Source: Ignelater luminosus
Lineage: Eukaryota; Arthropoda; Insecta; Coleoptera; Elateridae
Direction of reading: 5' to 3'
Length of the DNA: 64,000 bases
NCBI GenBank assembly: GCA_011009095.1
Contig: VTPC01000653.1
Span: forward strand, 151,328-215,327
Part shown: positions 11,641-24,077 of the stretch, in pieces
Layout: each line of letters starts with the position of its first letter
Numbering within the stretch: the stretch's first letter is position 1
Made by a program: the position numbers and the translations under genes
Notes under the pieces: model-generated
Databases searched by the model: none
Seen by the model: the letters and a program-made list of their open reading frames with translations, nothing else
Told to the model about the DNA's origin: nothing

Positions 11641-14559
11641 ATTACTTAATGAAAAATTAACGCCGCCAGTTACATTTTTAGAATAGAGACTTCAAGAAAC
11701 GTTATATAAGGTGACAGAAAATTAAAATCTGCCCAATGCGCACATTACCAAATGATAACTTCCCGATCTGGAACCTAAAAACGGCTGTGGCTATAATCTT
11801 AACATCGGTACCAAGAAAACGTTTTGGCTTTTGTACCATCTTGATTTGCTGACAGTTTCGCAGCTGTTCTTAGAGCGGTAGATTCTAGATTGATTGACCG
11901 AACAGCGTTGAGATAGTTCGATCAGTTTCTTCTCGTTTCTTCTCGTTTCTTGCTTCATTGCGATAACTTGATTCTTAATTTGAGTGCGGTATTGCATTTT
12001 TGCAGCGGATTTGGAAACTCTCGACTCTTTTTGGTTCGGTAAATTCAAACCCTTCTTGTGATTGAATTGTAGAATCGGATTTGTTGCAAACTGACAAAGC
12101 TACTGGCATCATTTATGTGGACGTGTGTATTCTAAGTGGAACTCTTGAAGCTGTTCAATCCCTTCTGGAATCCTTGAACCGTATTCGTCTTGATCTCTTT
12201 TTTCCTTTGAGCTTTTCTTCGTCTTTGAAATTAATCGATTTCCCCCCAAAGAAATTTGCTCGTTCTCGCGCGGGCTTGAATCTGATGTTTTCTGACAATA
12301 GAAATTACTTCGAGATCGTTCTAGATTTGAATACTTGTGGGCAAATGGACTATAGCAAGAATTTTAGACCGATGATGGCAATGAAAACTACAACACTGTT
12401 AAGTTGTAGAATCTGCTGAGAAGCTTTGTAAAACAAATGAGCACGAAGGGTTCAGTTTTTTATAAATCTATCAAAAGCGTCGCAAATTTTTATTTAAACG
12501 ATGGGGGGGAGTAAATCAATGAGGAAATCGCAGGTTCAACCTTTATTACACGCTATAAAATTATTAATAATATTCAGTTTTAATTAGTTTTGCTAAAAAG
12601 AGAATTTCTTATTTCAAAACACACAACTGTTTTTGACAAATAAATTGTCTTGTTTAATTGTTTACGAATGACATAAAATATTGCCATGCAAATTGTATAG
12701 GTAATCACCGGGTCCTCATTTAACTGATTCTGTCACTCCATTATTTGCTAATTTCAAAATACACCGACGAGCATTTCAACAACAATACGCGCGTACATAA
12801 CACAGTAGATGAATTGGAAATTTAATTACACGCAACCTATGTTATAAGCTATAACAAACCAAAAACATAATCGTTCGTAATCCCAAATGATCCGAACGAA
12901 TTACAAATTGTTTCTTATTATAATTAATTGTTAACATCGTTCGATTATAATTTAAAGATCCCCCCCAGTAAAATGATACCCTGTTAAGTATATACCACGA
13001 TCTTTCTGAAATTTGTAACGAGCTCTCGTTATTTCTGCTTCCCAATAATAAATCACATCCAACAATCTAATAGCATTTATGAACCTGAACGAACGCAAAC
13101 AAATTTAAAACCGGAATGACGATGAGATTACGATAACATTAAAAAAATATGTCCATCAGGACCGACAAATCGCTGAACCATAAACGACCTTGTTTTTCAC
13201 ATTGTATATTAAAAACAGTAATAATAATAAAGAAAAAAACTGAAAAAAACATTCGTAAATAACATAATAATCTAACGTGTTTGTAACCTAGTGGCATAAT
13301 TTTGATTCTGACGAATATCAGGTTTCTTATTTTAAGAATTAAGATGCTCCCGGTATTATAAAGGAAAAGAGAGGCGGAATTACCGTTGAGAGAGTCTAAT
13401 TAGAAGGGAAAACATTATATTTTCATTACTTCGTCAGAAGGTAGTATAAAACAGTGCGCGCGATAAAAGCAAATTAAACTAGCGATTTTATGTTTTTGCC
13501 CAGCTGCAGGAGGCAAATTGGTCTGGAATTTAAATTTTAACAAATTCTAGATTATACGACTTCCATATTTGATCAAGTAAATTAGCATAAATCGATTTTG
13601 TTTTGTAAAAAGATTTTAAATTATTATGATTTTAATCGAAAACGGAAGAAGTAAAGGGAAAAGAAACGGTGCCTCAAGGTGAAATATTTGGCCCTGTTTT
13701 GTTTCTTTCATTTTAGGTAAAGTGTGCCACATATCTATAACTATCGATGATTAGACTTTCATTTCGATCCTGATTGAATCATTATAGCGTGAAATTAAAC
13801 TTTTTGCTTTTGTTTTTATGAATGAAGATGATCTCCCATCGGCCAGTATTATAATTTTGCAAATCTACAGCTGCGATTATATAAAAATTATAACTTCCTA
13901 CACACATAACTGTGCGCACACACACAAAAGAAATTCTATTAATATTATTATTATTGCAAAAATATGTATGCCACGTTATATTACAGTGAAGGAGAAATAT
14001 AATAGTGAAAGTCTTCTCACGGTGGAGATTCATAAAGAATAGGGTCACACAGTCCGGTCAGTTACGACACAAAAGGTGAACTAGTGCTAAACAATACGGT
14101 ATAAATTCGATAACAACAAATTAAAAATCTATTAAATAAATTTGTCTTAATTATTACAAACAACACACACTCTGCCATGAGCAATAAAAACAAGTAAAGT
14201 ATTTTTATTCTTACATATATACAGTCAGCGCTCTCAAAACCTACTTTAATAATATTAATATTTCAAATTGTGCTATTGTGTTCTTTTTTTAACTTAAATG
14301 TCGTCACCTTTGGAATTTTAAAAGTGTAACCTGCCTCTTCTAATTATTATATAGTAAATTATTCAGCTCTAGGAGATTTATTTCTGTAAATTAAGAAACT
14401 TGGAAATATCAGGGTTAAATCGTTTTTGCTGTGTTTTATTAATGATTTGTATATTTTTAGGAAACTAGAAAGAGCCAGATATTTAGTGATTAAAATTTAT
14501 GTGTAAATATTGTTTTGACTATCGACCAAGCTGAAACTTTTTTCTATCAAATAGAAATA
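11641..14559. other. AT-rich DNA without a recognisable gene
   Basis: A minus-strand frame at 12048-11791 is Lys/Gln-rich and coiled-coil-like (KNQVIAMKQETRRNEKKLIE), with a local tandem duplication TTCTCGTTTC near 11935. A plus-strand frame at 12081-12419 (112 codons) shows no motif. The rest is very AT-rich with short A and T runs and a (CA)n-like patch near 13915. No TE ends or RNA genes recognised. Confidence 0.4.
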
Positions 14560-15009
14560 TCAACGGGGGTTTTCTCTCCTCGCTATTTTTTTAGTCCATT
14601 CTCCAGATTATGGTCGTGTTAATTAGTAAATAGAAACAGTGAGAAGGAGGCCGAGATATAAGTACAAGTACAAGCTTTTGGTTTAATTAATCTTGCCTGC
14701 AAGATCTTGTTTTCTTGATAGTTTAGAATTAGACAGGGTCTTCTTTCCCCGCTAATTTTTCCATGCCCGTTTCCTAGATGGCGGCTTTGTTAGTAAATAG
14801 AAACAGTAGGACGAAGACAGATCTATATATCTACCGAGCTTCAAGTTACATCAGTTTCGAGAGCTTAATTAGTCTCGTCTGCTTGATAAAATAGAATGGA
14901 GCACGGTCTTCTTTCTCCTCTAATTTTTCCAAGCCCGTCCCCCAGATTGTAGTCTCATTAGTAAATAGCAACAGTGCGACAGAGGCAGAGATATTAAACC
15001 TTGAATGTC

Positions 15010-15760
15010 CGTAGAACCTTCCTTTTGAAAACGCTGCTGATAAAAGGTATAAGAATATGGTTGATAGAGTAAGTAACTTACCTAACAAATATCCTCAATG
15101 GCGAGTTGATTCTGATTGGCCTTATAAATATACTAAATCGCATATTCCACGACTACCTTCTGCATCTGAAAATTGAAAACTCCTAATTCCTAAAGACAAG
15201 CGAAATGAATTTCTTCGATTTTATCATAGTGACCTCAACTCTCGTCATATACTGGAAAATTGTAGATCAGTACTATTAGCCACGACTACGTAGTAATGTG
15301 CTACGATTTGTAAAAAATTACCTTCAAGCCTTATGGATTCGCGTTCATCTATTGCAATGATAGCTTGGACTCGATCGGTCCGCTCCCATTTCGCAGTCAT
15401 CAAAACCTTGTTAATCTGCTAAATTCATAACAATAATTGTTGTTGGGATAAAATTCTTTATTATCTTTGGACGAGAGCATATTTTTCATGGTAAGGAATA
15501 TACTTTGGCTCATTCCACTCCTGAAGAGTTAAAAAGAATAATGAAGCTCATGCTCGTTCTCTTAGGCGTGGTCAATTAATTTGGCAGCAAAATAAAATTC
15601 TCAGTGATGCGACCAAGTACTTTTTCGCTAAGTTAGCTCTCAAGTTTATAGGCCCCTAGAAAGTTAGAAAGAAAACTGGCCACGTTACTTATTGAGTTGA
15701 AAGATGATAATGGAGTTAGGCAAAAGGTAATTGATGTGCTTAAGATTTAAAGGCTTTTAA
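15010..15760 (+). pseudogene. Ty3/gypsy integrase fragment with most of the core deleted
   Basis: On the plus strand the sequence reads NKYPQWRVDSDWPYKYTKSH, then WKLLIPKDKRNEFLRFYHSD near the W..V.P...R......H start of the integrase zinc-binding domain; a near-frame piece gives SRHILENC where GHLG..KT is expected. After a scrambled stretch of about 200 bp come FGREHIFHGKEYTL, then RSLRRGQLIWQQNKILSD and KYFFAKLALKFIGP, the typical C-terminus of arthropod gypsy integrases (H.LSDA.K.F.AKLAPKF.GP..V). The catalytic core is essentially missing and there are stops, so the fragment is inactive. It is on the opposite strand to the gypsy relic at 9-11 kb and comes from a different copy or lineage. 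It lies inside the 168-bp array. Confidence 0.82.
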
Positions 15761-16118
15761 TAACTTGAATACTTCCTTCTAATAAAAGAGGGAGTTTGTA
15801 ACGTTATGGTTTCATTTTTCATTTTATATTTAATGGGCTCCACTTTCTTTTCTTTACTCTGAATTTATTCTTGAGCATCGTAATTCTGCCTTTGTTAGTA
15901 AATAAAAACAGGAAGACGGAGACGAAGATATATCTAGGTTTAGGTTTAATCAATCTTGAGAGCTCATTTAATTTTGTTTGTAAGGTCTTTTCTCTTTGGT
16001 AGACTAGAATTGCGGTCTTCTTTTCCCCCCTAATTCTTCCAAGCCCGTTCCCTAGATTGCCTCTTCATTAGTAAATAGATACGAAGACAGAGATGTATTG
16101 TAAATTAACCGAACTGTA

Positions 16119-16935
16119 CAGTGTGGTCCAATTTTGATGGGATTGAATAGGTAACTTTCTTGTTAGCGCAGATAAATGAAAACGGCTTAGGCACTCGTGA
16201 TCTCTTTTTTCATGCTTATTCCATTACCGTTGCCAGAAATAAGCTACCGTCTTTTGTTTTGTCCCTAGAGAGAAAAAGTAAAAAATGGCCGATTCCTTCA
16301 ATTTGCTGCAACTCCTTTACTTTTGAAGCTAGAACAAAATCATTTTAGTATTGTTTAGGCACTTTTTAACGTAGAATTCAATGCCGTCAGTCGTTTTCTT
16401 CTAGTCCTTTCCATAAATGCGCTGTAACTCAAAGCTGAATTTTAAAATGGACCATTTAAACAATCAGTTTTGAGTTACAGTGCAGTTATAGGCAGGACTA
16501 AAAAGAAACGACTGACGGCATTGAATTCTACGTTAAAAGTGCCTCAACGATGCTAAAATAATTTTGTTCTAGCTTTGAAAATAAAGGAGTTACAGCAAAT
16601 TGAAGCAATCGGTCCATTTAAAAAATCTAGCTTTGAGTTACAGCGCATTTATGAAAAGGGTTAGAAGAAAACGACTGGCGGCATTGAATTCTACGTTAAA
16701 AAGTGCTAAAATGATTTTGTTCTAGCTTCGAAAATGAAGGAGTTACAACAAATTGAAGGAATCGACTGTTTTTTACTTTTTCTCTCTAGGGACAAAACAA
16801 AAGACGGCAGCTTATTTCTGGCAACGATAATGGAATAAGCATGAAAAAAGAGATCATGAACACCTAAGCTGTTTTCATTTATCTGCGCAAATAAGAAAGT
16901 TACCCATTTAATCCTATCGAAATTGGACCACACTG
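16119..16935. mobile_element. TA-flanked foldback transposon of MITE type
   Basis: The ends are near-perfect inverted repeats: CAGTGTGGTCCAATTTTGAT on the left, its complement ending CACTG on the right. Both are flanked by TA (16117-16118 and 16936-16937), the target duplication of Tc1/mariner-type elements. The homology between the arms extends more than 200 bp inward (16119-16360 against 16706-16935). The centre is rearranged: an 80-bp module occurs three times (16361-16440 in one direction, 16462-16545 and 16620-16705 in the other), and a 70-bp piece of the left arm reappears inverted at 16546-16615. There is no transposase, so mobility would have depended on an enzyme supplied in trans. 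It sits in a unit of the 168-bp family. Confidence 0.85.
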
Positions 16936-17100
16936 TACACTATAGGTTTAAAATCAGCCTTGAAAGTTTAAATTAAACTTGCCTGTATGATAAACAAGAA
17001 TTGCACACTGCCTTCTTTCCTTTCTAATATTTCCAAGCCAATTGTGGTTTTGTCAGTACATAGGAACGGTGGGACGGGATCAGAGATATTTCTACAGACA

Positions 17101-17635
17101 GCACCGCTCCTAGAGTATGAGTCGTCCGCACGCAGGACTACATTTGCCGTCTCTTCCTATTTTGTCCCGAAGATTTTTGCACAATTTTGGATATTTAATC
17201 TTTACGTACTACATTAATCTAATTTGAAGCATTAAAAACTTTTTTTAACGTTATTGAGCACAGAAATATTAATTTAAATTAATGCTTACGGTTCATTATT
17301 CTTAGTGAGGTTCTTAGACGTTGACTTTTAAAATCTTTACGGCTTAATGCTTTTCATTTTGAGCTTCTCATTCGCTTTCATAAATTTTCCTTAAGAGAAT
17401 TGCCCAAAAATCATTGAAAGGCTATTGTTTTTAAGCACAAAGGCTGCTTGTCTTTTAGCGTAATGCCATAACGCCAAGCTTGGCCAAAACATTGTATCAT
17501 TCTGAGGATGACATATGTTAAAGAAATCAAGCCATTTCGATAGACATTTACGAGTGTAACTTTCTCTATTATCGCTTAATTCCTAACTCACTCTACACCT
17601 GGTCAAAAAATCCCAACTTTGTCGGTCATTGCCTC
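17101..17635. other. AT-rich spacer
   Basis: This lies downstream (minus strand) of the LINE relic that begins at 17636 and may include its 3' untranslated part. Nothing else was recognised. Confidence 0.4.
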
Positions 17636-19130
17636 TTAAGAAGGCACCTGCCGCTCATAGATGTAGAGCAAGTCTCTAAATAGCAATGTAACGTCTTTCC
17701 ACTTTCTGAAGGGAAGGGTTAGGACTGACAAGATCTGTTGTCTTGATATTCCTAGAAAAGGTTCTGGTCCTAAGTAGGTATCATCGGCTCTGAGTTTGAC
17801 GAGTTCATTCGCCTTTTGCGTTGCCGTGGATCCTGTTGTGGAGGAGCCCAAAAGAATCTCTTGTTCTGGCTGCTCAAATCGTTTTTGGTGCCGCAGATAT
17901 TTATCTTTTTCTCCGTCATTCTTGCATCTTTCCTATACAGCACCGATAAAATGGAATAAACCTCAGCCTAGAAAACCATGGTGTGCTTTCTCAGAGCAGA
18001 GCTCTCTTGCACGTGAGATTTTTTCTGCTGCCGAGGATTTCCTGTCATCCAAATGTGATTCATACATGATATATAAAAACAGCGAGTCTTGTTGGAAATT
18101 CACCTTTGTGTTCCCCCACTATTTCTTAGTTGGGATTGCGATAAAGTACTTCCTAGGCAGCCTTAATCGATCGTCCGTCTGTTTACCCTGTAAAGGCACT
18201 TTTCCCCCCTCTAACTGGACTATTTTGGCGTGACCGGTGACGGCGTGACCCATTTTCATAATCTTGCATCCCCCTTATTCAAGCTGGGAGGAGGTCCAGC
18301 AGCTCTAATAGAACCTCAAGTGCAACCATAAGGGTCGTCCTCATTGCATCGCTTATACCCACACAGGCTAGGCGTTGTAGCTTGACTAGCCTTTGGGCAA
18401 TGTTGGTGCGTTCTACACTAGACTACCAGACCACTGAACCATATAGTACTGTAGGTGTTCACTATCTTTTTCCAGACTCTTAACGGGAACACATTTTTTC
18501 GTCAAAAATACGATTTTTTAAAAAAAGACAAAAGGCGTATTGTCATGTTTGCAATGTCCCAATTTCAGAGTTGTAAAGAGCAATTTCCATATGCTATATT
18601 TATTCTTTATTTATTTTGCTCATTTTGCAAATAGGTAAAGTTTCTTCTGATTTTATGTTGATCGTGCATCTGGTATAGCGCAAAAATACTTTTGTTATTA
18701 TGCTTAAGAAAACAAAAAGACATTAGACGTGCCTTCTTAAGCATGTAACGCCAAAAATGTTATATAACTTGTACAGAACACTACAACCACCTAATTTCAG
18801 GGTCTAGCGCAGCTGCCGACTTGGTTATCACCTTGTCGACATGTGACTACAAACTTGATCACCTTTAAGTACTTGACCTGCTGCGCGAGCGGTAGATATG
18901 AATTTTTTTAAACCATTCGTTTTCTTTCTCTTTGTGGAGATAACTACCTCAGTCTTAGATGAATTGATCAAAAACCCATTTTTATTACAAACCTTGTTAT
19001 GATTCTGCAGGATACTAGCATTTAGTCGCAGAAAGCGACCAGTGACTAATAGTAGCTCGTCGTCTGTGTATGCCAGAGCAATAAAGTCGTCCGGTTTTAA
19101 GCGCTCCAAAAGATCATCCATTATTAGATA
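17636..19130 (-). pseudogene. LINE ORF2 relic: RT palm, RNase H and C-terminal linker (I/R1-like)
   Basis: Reading the minus strand from high to low coordinates: the RT active site AYTDDELLLVTG (19121-18828; the usual YADD has become YTDD), then GFLINSSKTEVVI, the palm strand with the conserved KTE. Next come LVKLQRLACVGISDAMRTT and VALEVLLELL (about 18420-18290), the characteristic LQRLA..GI.GAMRTTP..ALEVLL thumb/connection block. Then KHTMVFQ/AEVYSIFYRC-type residues of RNase H (an in-frame stop stands at the Q position), and ATQKANELVKLRAD with GPEPFLGIS at 17851-17636, the end of RNase H and its conserved linker. The upstream fingers of RT and the endonuclease are missing, consistent with 5' truncation. 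Stops and frameshifts make it inactive. Confidence 0.9.
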
Positions 19131-19635
19131 TCAAAGATGGGATGAAAGGCAGCTCTTCTGTATCCATTATTGGCCTGCAGGTGCTGGAGGCCTTGATATT
19201 AATCAAATATATATAATCGCGCAAGTTTAATTTATTCAGATGAAGAAAGTTAATATTACGAGGATAGTAGAGAGAGTAATGTCGTTTGATGGGACAATCT
19301 ATGACGTTTTGCGAAATCCAAAGATCTCGCTTATTCTAAAATCTAAATGTATCCCGATGTCTACTCGACAGTCTCCTAGAGCAGGTTTGGCAGGGCTTTG
19401 ATATTGTCAGTGTAGAAATCATTTCTCTTAATTTTCGAGTTTTCTAATATGTTCATAAATATTTGCACAACAGTAAATATAAGCATTCATCCAACTAGAT
19501 TGTAGATACTTTTGCTAATTTCCTCTTTATAAGAGATATAATGATGCAAGTAATCTCAAAGATTGGACTGGCATTAAAAGTCAGAGTGCTGAAGTAATTT
19601 TGTTGTCAACACCAACATCATAATTTGCCGTATAA
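19131..19635. other. AT-rich spacer
   Basis: Nothing recognised apart from possible degraded 5' continuation of the minus-strand LINE. Confidence 0.4.
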
Positions 19636-19684
19636 TATAAAACATCAAAGCGTTGAAAATTGTTTCAAAACTTTCAGGATATAC
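19636..19684 (+). repeat. Left 49-bp direct repeat flanking island 2
   Basis: This sequence (core AATTGTTTCAAAACTTTCAG) matches 20521-20569 in the same orientation at 42 of 49 positions without gaps. The pair brackets the GC-rich island. Confidence 0.85.
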
Positions 19685-19698
19685 CTTACGGATAACAT

Positions 19699-20513
19699 AA
19701 GCCCGGGCCTCAGTTTAAAGGTTTATCGGGCTTTTCGGGCCTACGTCCGGTCAATTGGGCCGTTCGGGCCTGTGGGGCTTTTTGGACTTCTCGGCTCTTC
19801 GGGTCTTTCGGATCTATTGAGCCATTTGAATCTCTCGAGCCTGTCGAGCCATACGGGCCATTTGTCGGACTTTTTGGACTTCTCGGCCCTTCGGGTCTTT
19901 CAGATCTATCGAACTTTTGAATCTCGCGGGCTTTTGGACCTTTTGAACTTACTTGAACTTTGAGTCTATCGGGTCGTTCGGATCTCTCGGGTCTGTCGAG
20001 CCATACGCGTCTGTCGGGACATAAGAGCCTGTCGGGCTTTTTGAACTTCTCGACCCTTCGGATTTTTCGGATCTATCAAGTCGTTTGAATCATGCCGGCC
20101 GTCGAACCTTTGGAACTTGTCGGTCCTTCTGATCTCTCGCATCTGTTGGGCCACACAGGTCTGACGGGCCTGTTGGGTTATCTGTCGGGCTTTTTGGACT
20201 TCTTGACCCTTGGGTCTTTCAGTTCTATTGGGCAGTTTGAATCTCGTGGTCCGTCGGGCCTTTTGAACTTCTCGGCTCTTCGGATCTTTTGGTTTTATCG
20301 GGCCGTTTGGTTCTCTCGGGTCTATCGGGCTTTTTGGACTTCTCGGGTTTATCGGGCTTTTTGGAATTCTCGGCCCTTCGGGTCTTTCGGATTTATCGAG
20401 CCGTTTCAATCTCGGGGGCTGTTGGGTTTTTTGAACTTATTGGTCCTTCGGGCCTGTCGGGCTTTTTGAACTTTTTGGGCCTGCCAGATCGTTCGGGACG
20501 TCGGGCTTTTTAG
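19699..20513 (+). repeat. GC-rich degenerate tandem-repeat island, copy 2
   Basis: It begins with CGGGCCTCAGTTTAAAGG, the left-end sequence also seen in copies 3 and 5, and continues with the TCGGGCTTTTTGGACTTCTCGG type of units. The right-end block found in the other copies (CGGGCCGCGTCAAG type) is absent; the island stops abruptly at the right 49-bp direct repeat. Open frames on both strands (for example 20409-19966 minus) are repeat translations without recognisable domains. Confidence 0.85.
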
Positions 20514-20520
20514 ACTTCAT

Positions 20521-20569
20521 TATAAAATATCAACGCACTGAGAATTGTTTCAAAATTTTCAGGACATAC
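20521..20569 (+). repeat. Right 49-bp direct repeat flanking island 2
   Basis: Partner of 19636-19684 (core AATTGTTTCAAAATTTTCAG), starting within a few bases of the end of the island. Confidence 0.85.
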
Positions 20570-20739
20570 TATCTAATGTACTTTCTTCATCAATTTTATT
20601 TTGATGAATATTTGTCGAAATATACTGCTCCCTTGAGGCTACCGCCCGCGCACATCCTACACACGCGCTTGGAACGGTCGTGTGTATGGGTTGACCAAGC
20701 TTTTACCTTCATCAGTTTTGAGATTTTAATTAATCTTGC

Positions 20740-21290
20740 CTGTAAGTTCTTGTCTGTATGATAGACTAGAATCAAACACAGTCTTCTCTGGCCTGCTAGT
20801 TCCATAATCTATCCCTCTCCCTAGATTCCGGCTTCATTAATAAATAGGAACAGTGGTACGAAGTCAGAGTCAGAGCTGTTATTATAAATTAATTGAGCTA
20901 TAGACTGCAGGTTTAGTTAGTCTCGAGAGTCTAAATCAATCTTGCCTGTAGGCTCTTGTATGTTGATACATCACAATCGAACACGGCCTTCTTTCCCCCC
21001 TATTTTTTTCTAAGCCCGTTCCCTAGATTGTGACTTCATCAGTAAATAGGAACAGTGATATAGAGACAAAGATGTTATTATAAATTACCTGAGCTATGGA
21101 GTGTAGGTCTAATCAGTTTTGGGAGTCTAAATTAATCTTACCTGTAGGTTCTTGTCAGTTGATAGACTAGAATCGAACACGGTCTTCTTTCTCGTCTAAT
21201 TTTTCCAAGTCCGTTCCTTAGATTGTGGCTTTGTTAGTAAATGAGAACAGTGGGGCGGAAGCAGAGATACGTATACTATAATTAGTCTCG
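20740..21290 (+). repeat. Second cluster of the 168-bp repeat family, here with units near 195-200 bp
   Basis: Cores TAAATAGGAACAGTG occur near 20839, 21039 and 21235. Each is preceded by a block with CTAGAATCGAACACGGTCTTC and a CCAAGCCCGTTCCCTAGATT-type segment. Units are longer than in the 14.6-kb cluster because of extra sequence between the AGAGAT end and the next unit. One of these units shows the sequence that the foldback transposon at 16.1 kb interrupts. Confidence 0.8.
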
Positions 21291-24060
21291 TCTGTAAGGC
21301 GCTATGTCTTTTATAGCCTATTATTGAACTTATCAGGCCCTAATTTATGTCTGTACTCGAGATCAATTAACTCCATGCCTAGCCAATACTTGTTTGAAGA
21401 TCTAATTGCATTCCTAATAAAATGAAGATGTACCCACACTTTTTATTAAAATCCTTAACCTTAACTCTTTATTGAACTTGACACCATTCAAACTCCTTTC
21501 TTAGGTTTTATAAACAAAATTTAAAACCCACTTATGAAAAACAGAAAAAAAGAATCAAACAGATGGTTGTTAAAAAGCCAATGTTACGAACGATTTCCGT
21601 TTCCGTTTTTGCAAATTCAACACACGTCCAAAACAGTTTACACCCCTAATAACACAAAGGCCGGAATGAGAGGGTTTGGTTACAATAGATATTTAATTAA
21701 AGAAAAACCCTCACATAACAGAGAAAGCACCAGAAAACTTTCTTAATAAATGTCAGACATAATTGCTAGAACTGAGCAATTAGTGAAAAACAAATTGTAA
21801 CTAAGTGACAAGATGACAAGAGCTATTAAAACTTTCGAATTCCTAACATTACCGGGAACAAGAATTTTTTTAACATTTTTTCGTCTGTTGGCCTGTTCAT
21901 CTTTCATTCTTTGTAGTAAGTACCAGTTAGTGATGTTCTGGCTATAATTCTACAAATTAACGAGGTCTCTTTTAAGATAAATTTATTGTGGCCTTGTTTG
22001 ATTTCTTGGGATAGTAAACAAATTCTAGACATAAATTTCATATTCTCGAGCCGATTAAGTTTTGGTTCGTTACTGAATTATAAAATAACTATTTGTGTAC
22101 AATTATCTGGCACAGAGATCTAACAGAATAAATATTTAGTAGCTGTCTGGTGGGTTAATTGTTGTTTAACTATGTAGACATAATTTATCGTTTGTACAGT
22201 TTGAATATTCGGCACCTGAGGAAGACGAACCCACTCTGGACTGAACGCTATAATAATTTGTGTAACCAAATAATATTGACACTGAACTTTAAGTTAATTA
22301 CTTTCATATATTTATAAGAGAAAAGACGTCCAATTAACGAAAAATCTTTATTAAATTTGTTCTGGGGATCAAGTATTAAATGTCACGAGAGTATTTCAAG
22401 TTAATATCAAGAGGATATTTGAGCCGGAATTCGAAGAATTAAGTCATTGAGGATTTTCTAGGTTATTTACTGTCATTTTGTCTGTGTTTTCCCCAGCTAA
22501 ATCCTCAAATAAAGTAGAATTTTGTTTTCCACATTCCATGTTGCAGCAGCAGTAGTAGTGAGGTTCAGCCATGTAAGCTGAATGATAGTGTTTAATTAAA
22601 GTGGATGAGAAAATTACACCCACAAACTAGAGAGTTGTTACCATTTATATAAAACCGCACCTAAGAAATTATGAGAAAACGTAAAATGTCAAGTCGCACT
22701 TGCAAGCAGGCTGTTGTACGTACTACCCGAGAGTAGTAACTATTTATTATGGCTCTCTCGCGAAAACCCGGCCGAAACCAACAGAAAATAGTCATCATGA
22801 CAACTCAATATAACTTAAACATTGCGGCTCACAACACGTCGATTACAAATGCCGTGGGCTCCAGTAATTTTGCATTTTGTATTCAAATTACTTCAAGAGA
22901 AAATCTGAGTCAACCACCGAGAAAATTACAGACGCCTCCTTTCTTGTCTGTCGCATTCGTTAGTTTAGTAATGGGAAGAAGGAATTGTTTGCAAAAATGA
23001 ATTTTACTATAGACTAGTGAGTTTCCATCCTTCTGTCAAATCCAGCGAGTGCATATTACTCTTCAACATGATTATCATTGTAGGAATTTTGTTATTTACA
23101 TGTAGATTAATTTGTAACGAGAACGAAACGGTCTAAAGGTGGATGAGATTGATTAATGAAGATAAGAAAAATTTAAATTGTTACAAAAAGTGACTGGAAA
23201 AGGAAGAGATTGTTAATTAATTCTGTTTTTTTTAAATAGAAATCAATTCGTGAATGTTTCACATTAATCTCTGGTTACAGTTTGAATATTTGAAAACATT
23301 AAAATTTATTACCTTTTACACACATCATTTCCTTTATAGAATGATATAACAATATTCTATTACTGTTGCAGTTTATGATCTCACAAAAAGACGTAAATTA
23401 TACTATATAGCAGGTGTTCTGGCATTCGTATTGAAAATTTACTACAGAACAATGATATTTCTCATCATCCTCATTAATAAAGAATGAAATACTAAAACGA
23501 GATTTATGCGTTCAGTATGCCACTAGCTATAGCAACATCATAATAACCTAAATGCCCTTGAATATGGCAAGTCACCGTTCAACGTGTGCTCATATCATTT
23601 GTAGCATGAAAAAATTATACGCCCACATGTTTATAAGAATACTTTTTAATAATACAAAAGACTTTATTGTGTTTTGCCGTTTTCCATGCTACGCCAATTG
23701 TGAAAAGAATTGTTTTGAATTTAAATGTTAGTAATTTTCAGCTACATTAATTAATTTTTAAACAAACTCTTACGATTCTTTAAATAAATAATCTAAATAT
23801 AATAAATTGTTACATAAAAAGTTTAAATCTAAGCAAACTCCTGTCGTATAAATCATATCAGCTATCAAATGAGATATCGTTACCGACCGAAAACAAACTA
23901 ATTAAGGTCTTAAATTGGATTTCATCTATTCTAGACTACTATTGTGGTTAGTTCCGCTACATTAATTGCAAATCCTAATGTGGTAAGTCAAGTGATAATC
24001 AAATCGGGCATTAGTTCACTGATTTAAAGAGTTTGTAAGAATCTAAATTGAGCTGTATAA
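21291..24060. other. AT-rich DNA without a recognisable gene
   Basis: Very AT-rich. An 83-codon plus-strand frame (22749-23000) has no motif. No TE ends, array or RNA gene recognised. Confidence 0.4.
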
Positions 24061-24077
24061 AACTTTAAGTTTTATGG

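Larger units (their letters stand above)
14560..17100 (+). repeat. Tandem repeat family with units of about 168 bp, interrupted twice
   Basis: Units share a core GTAAATAGAAACAGTG preceded by CCAAGCCCGTTCCCTAGATT and followed by a purine-rich stretch ending in AGAGATAT. Core positions near 14626, 14793 and 14961 give spacings of 167-168 bp. Further units lie near 15898 and 16071, with a partial one near 17055. The array is split by a gypsy fragment (15010-15760) and a TA-flanked foldback element (16119-16935). More units occur at 20.7-21.3 kb. Function unknown; probably a satellite or an internal repeat of a larger element. Confidence 0.8.

Noticed and set aside
12081..12419. 112-codon plus-strand open frame
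   Set aside because: No recognisable domain, and nothing in the flanks supports a gene.
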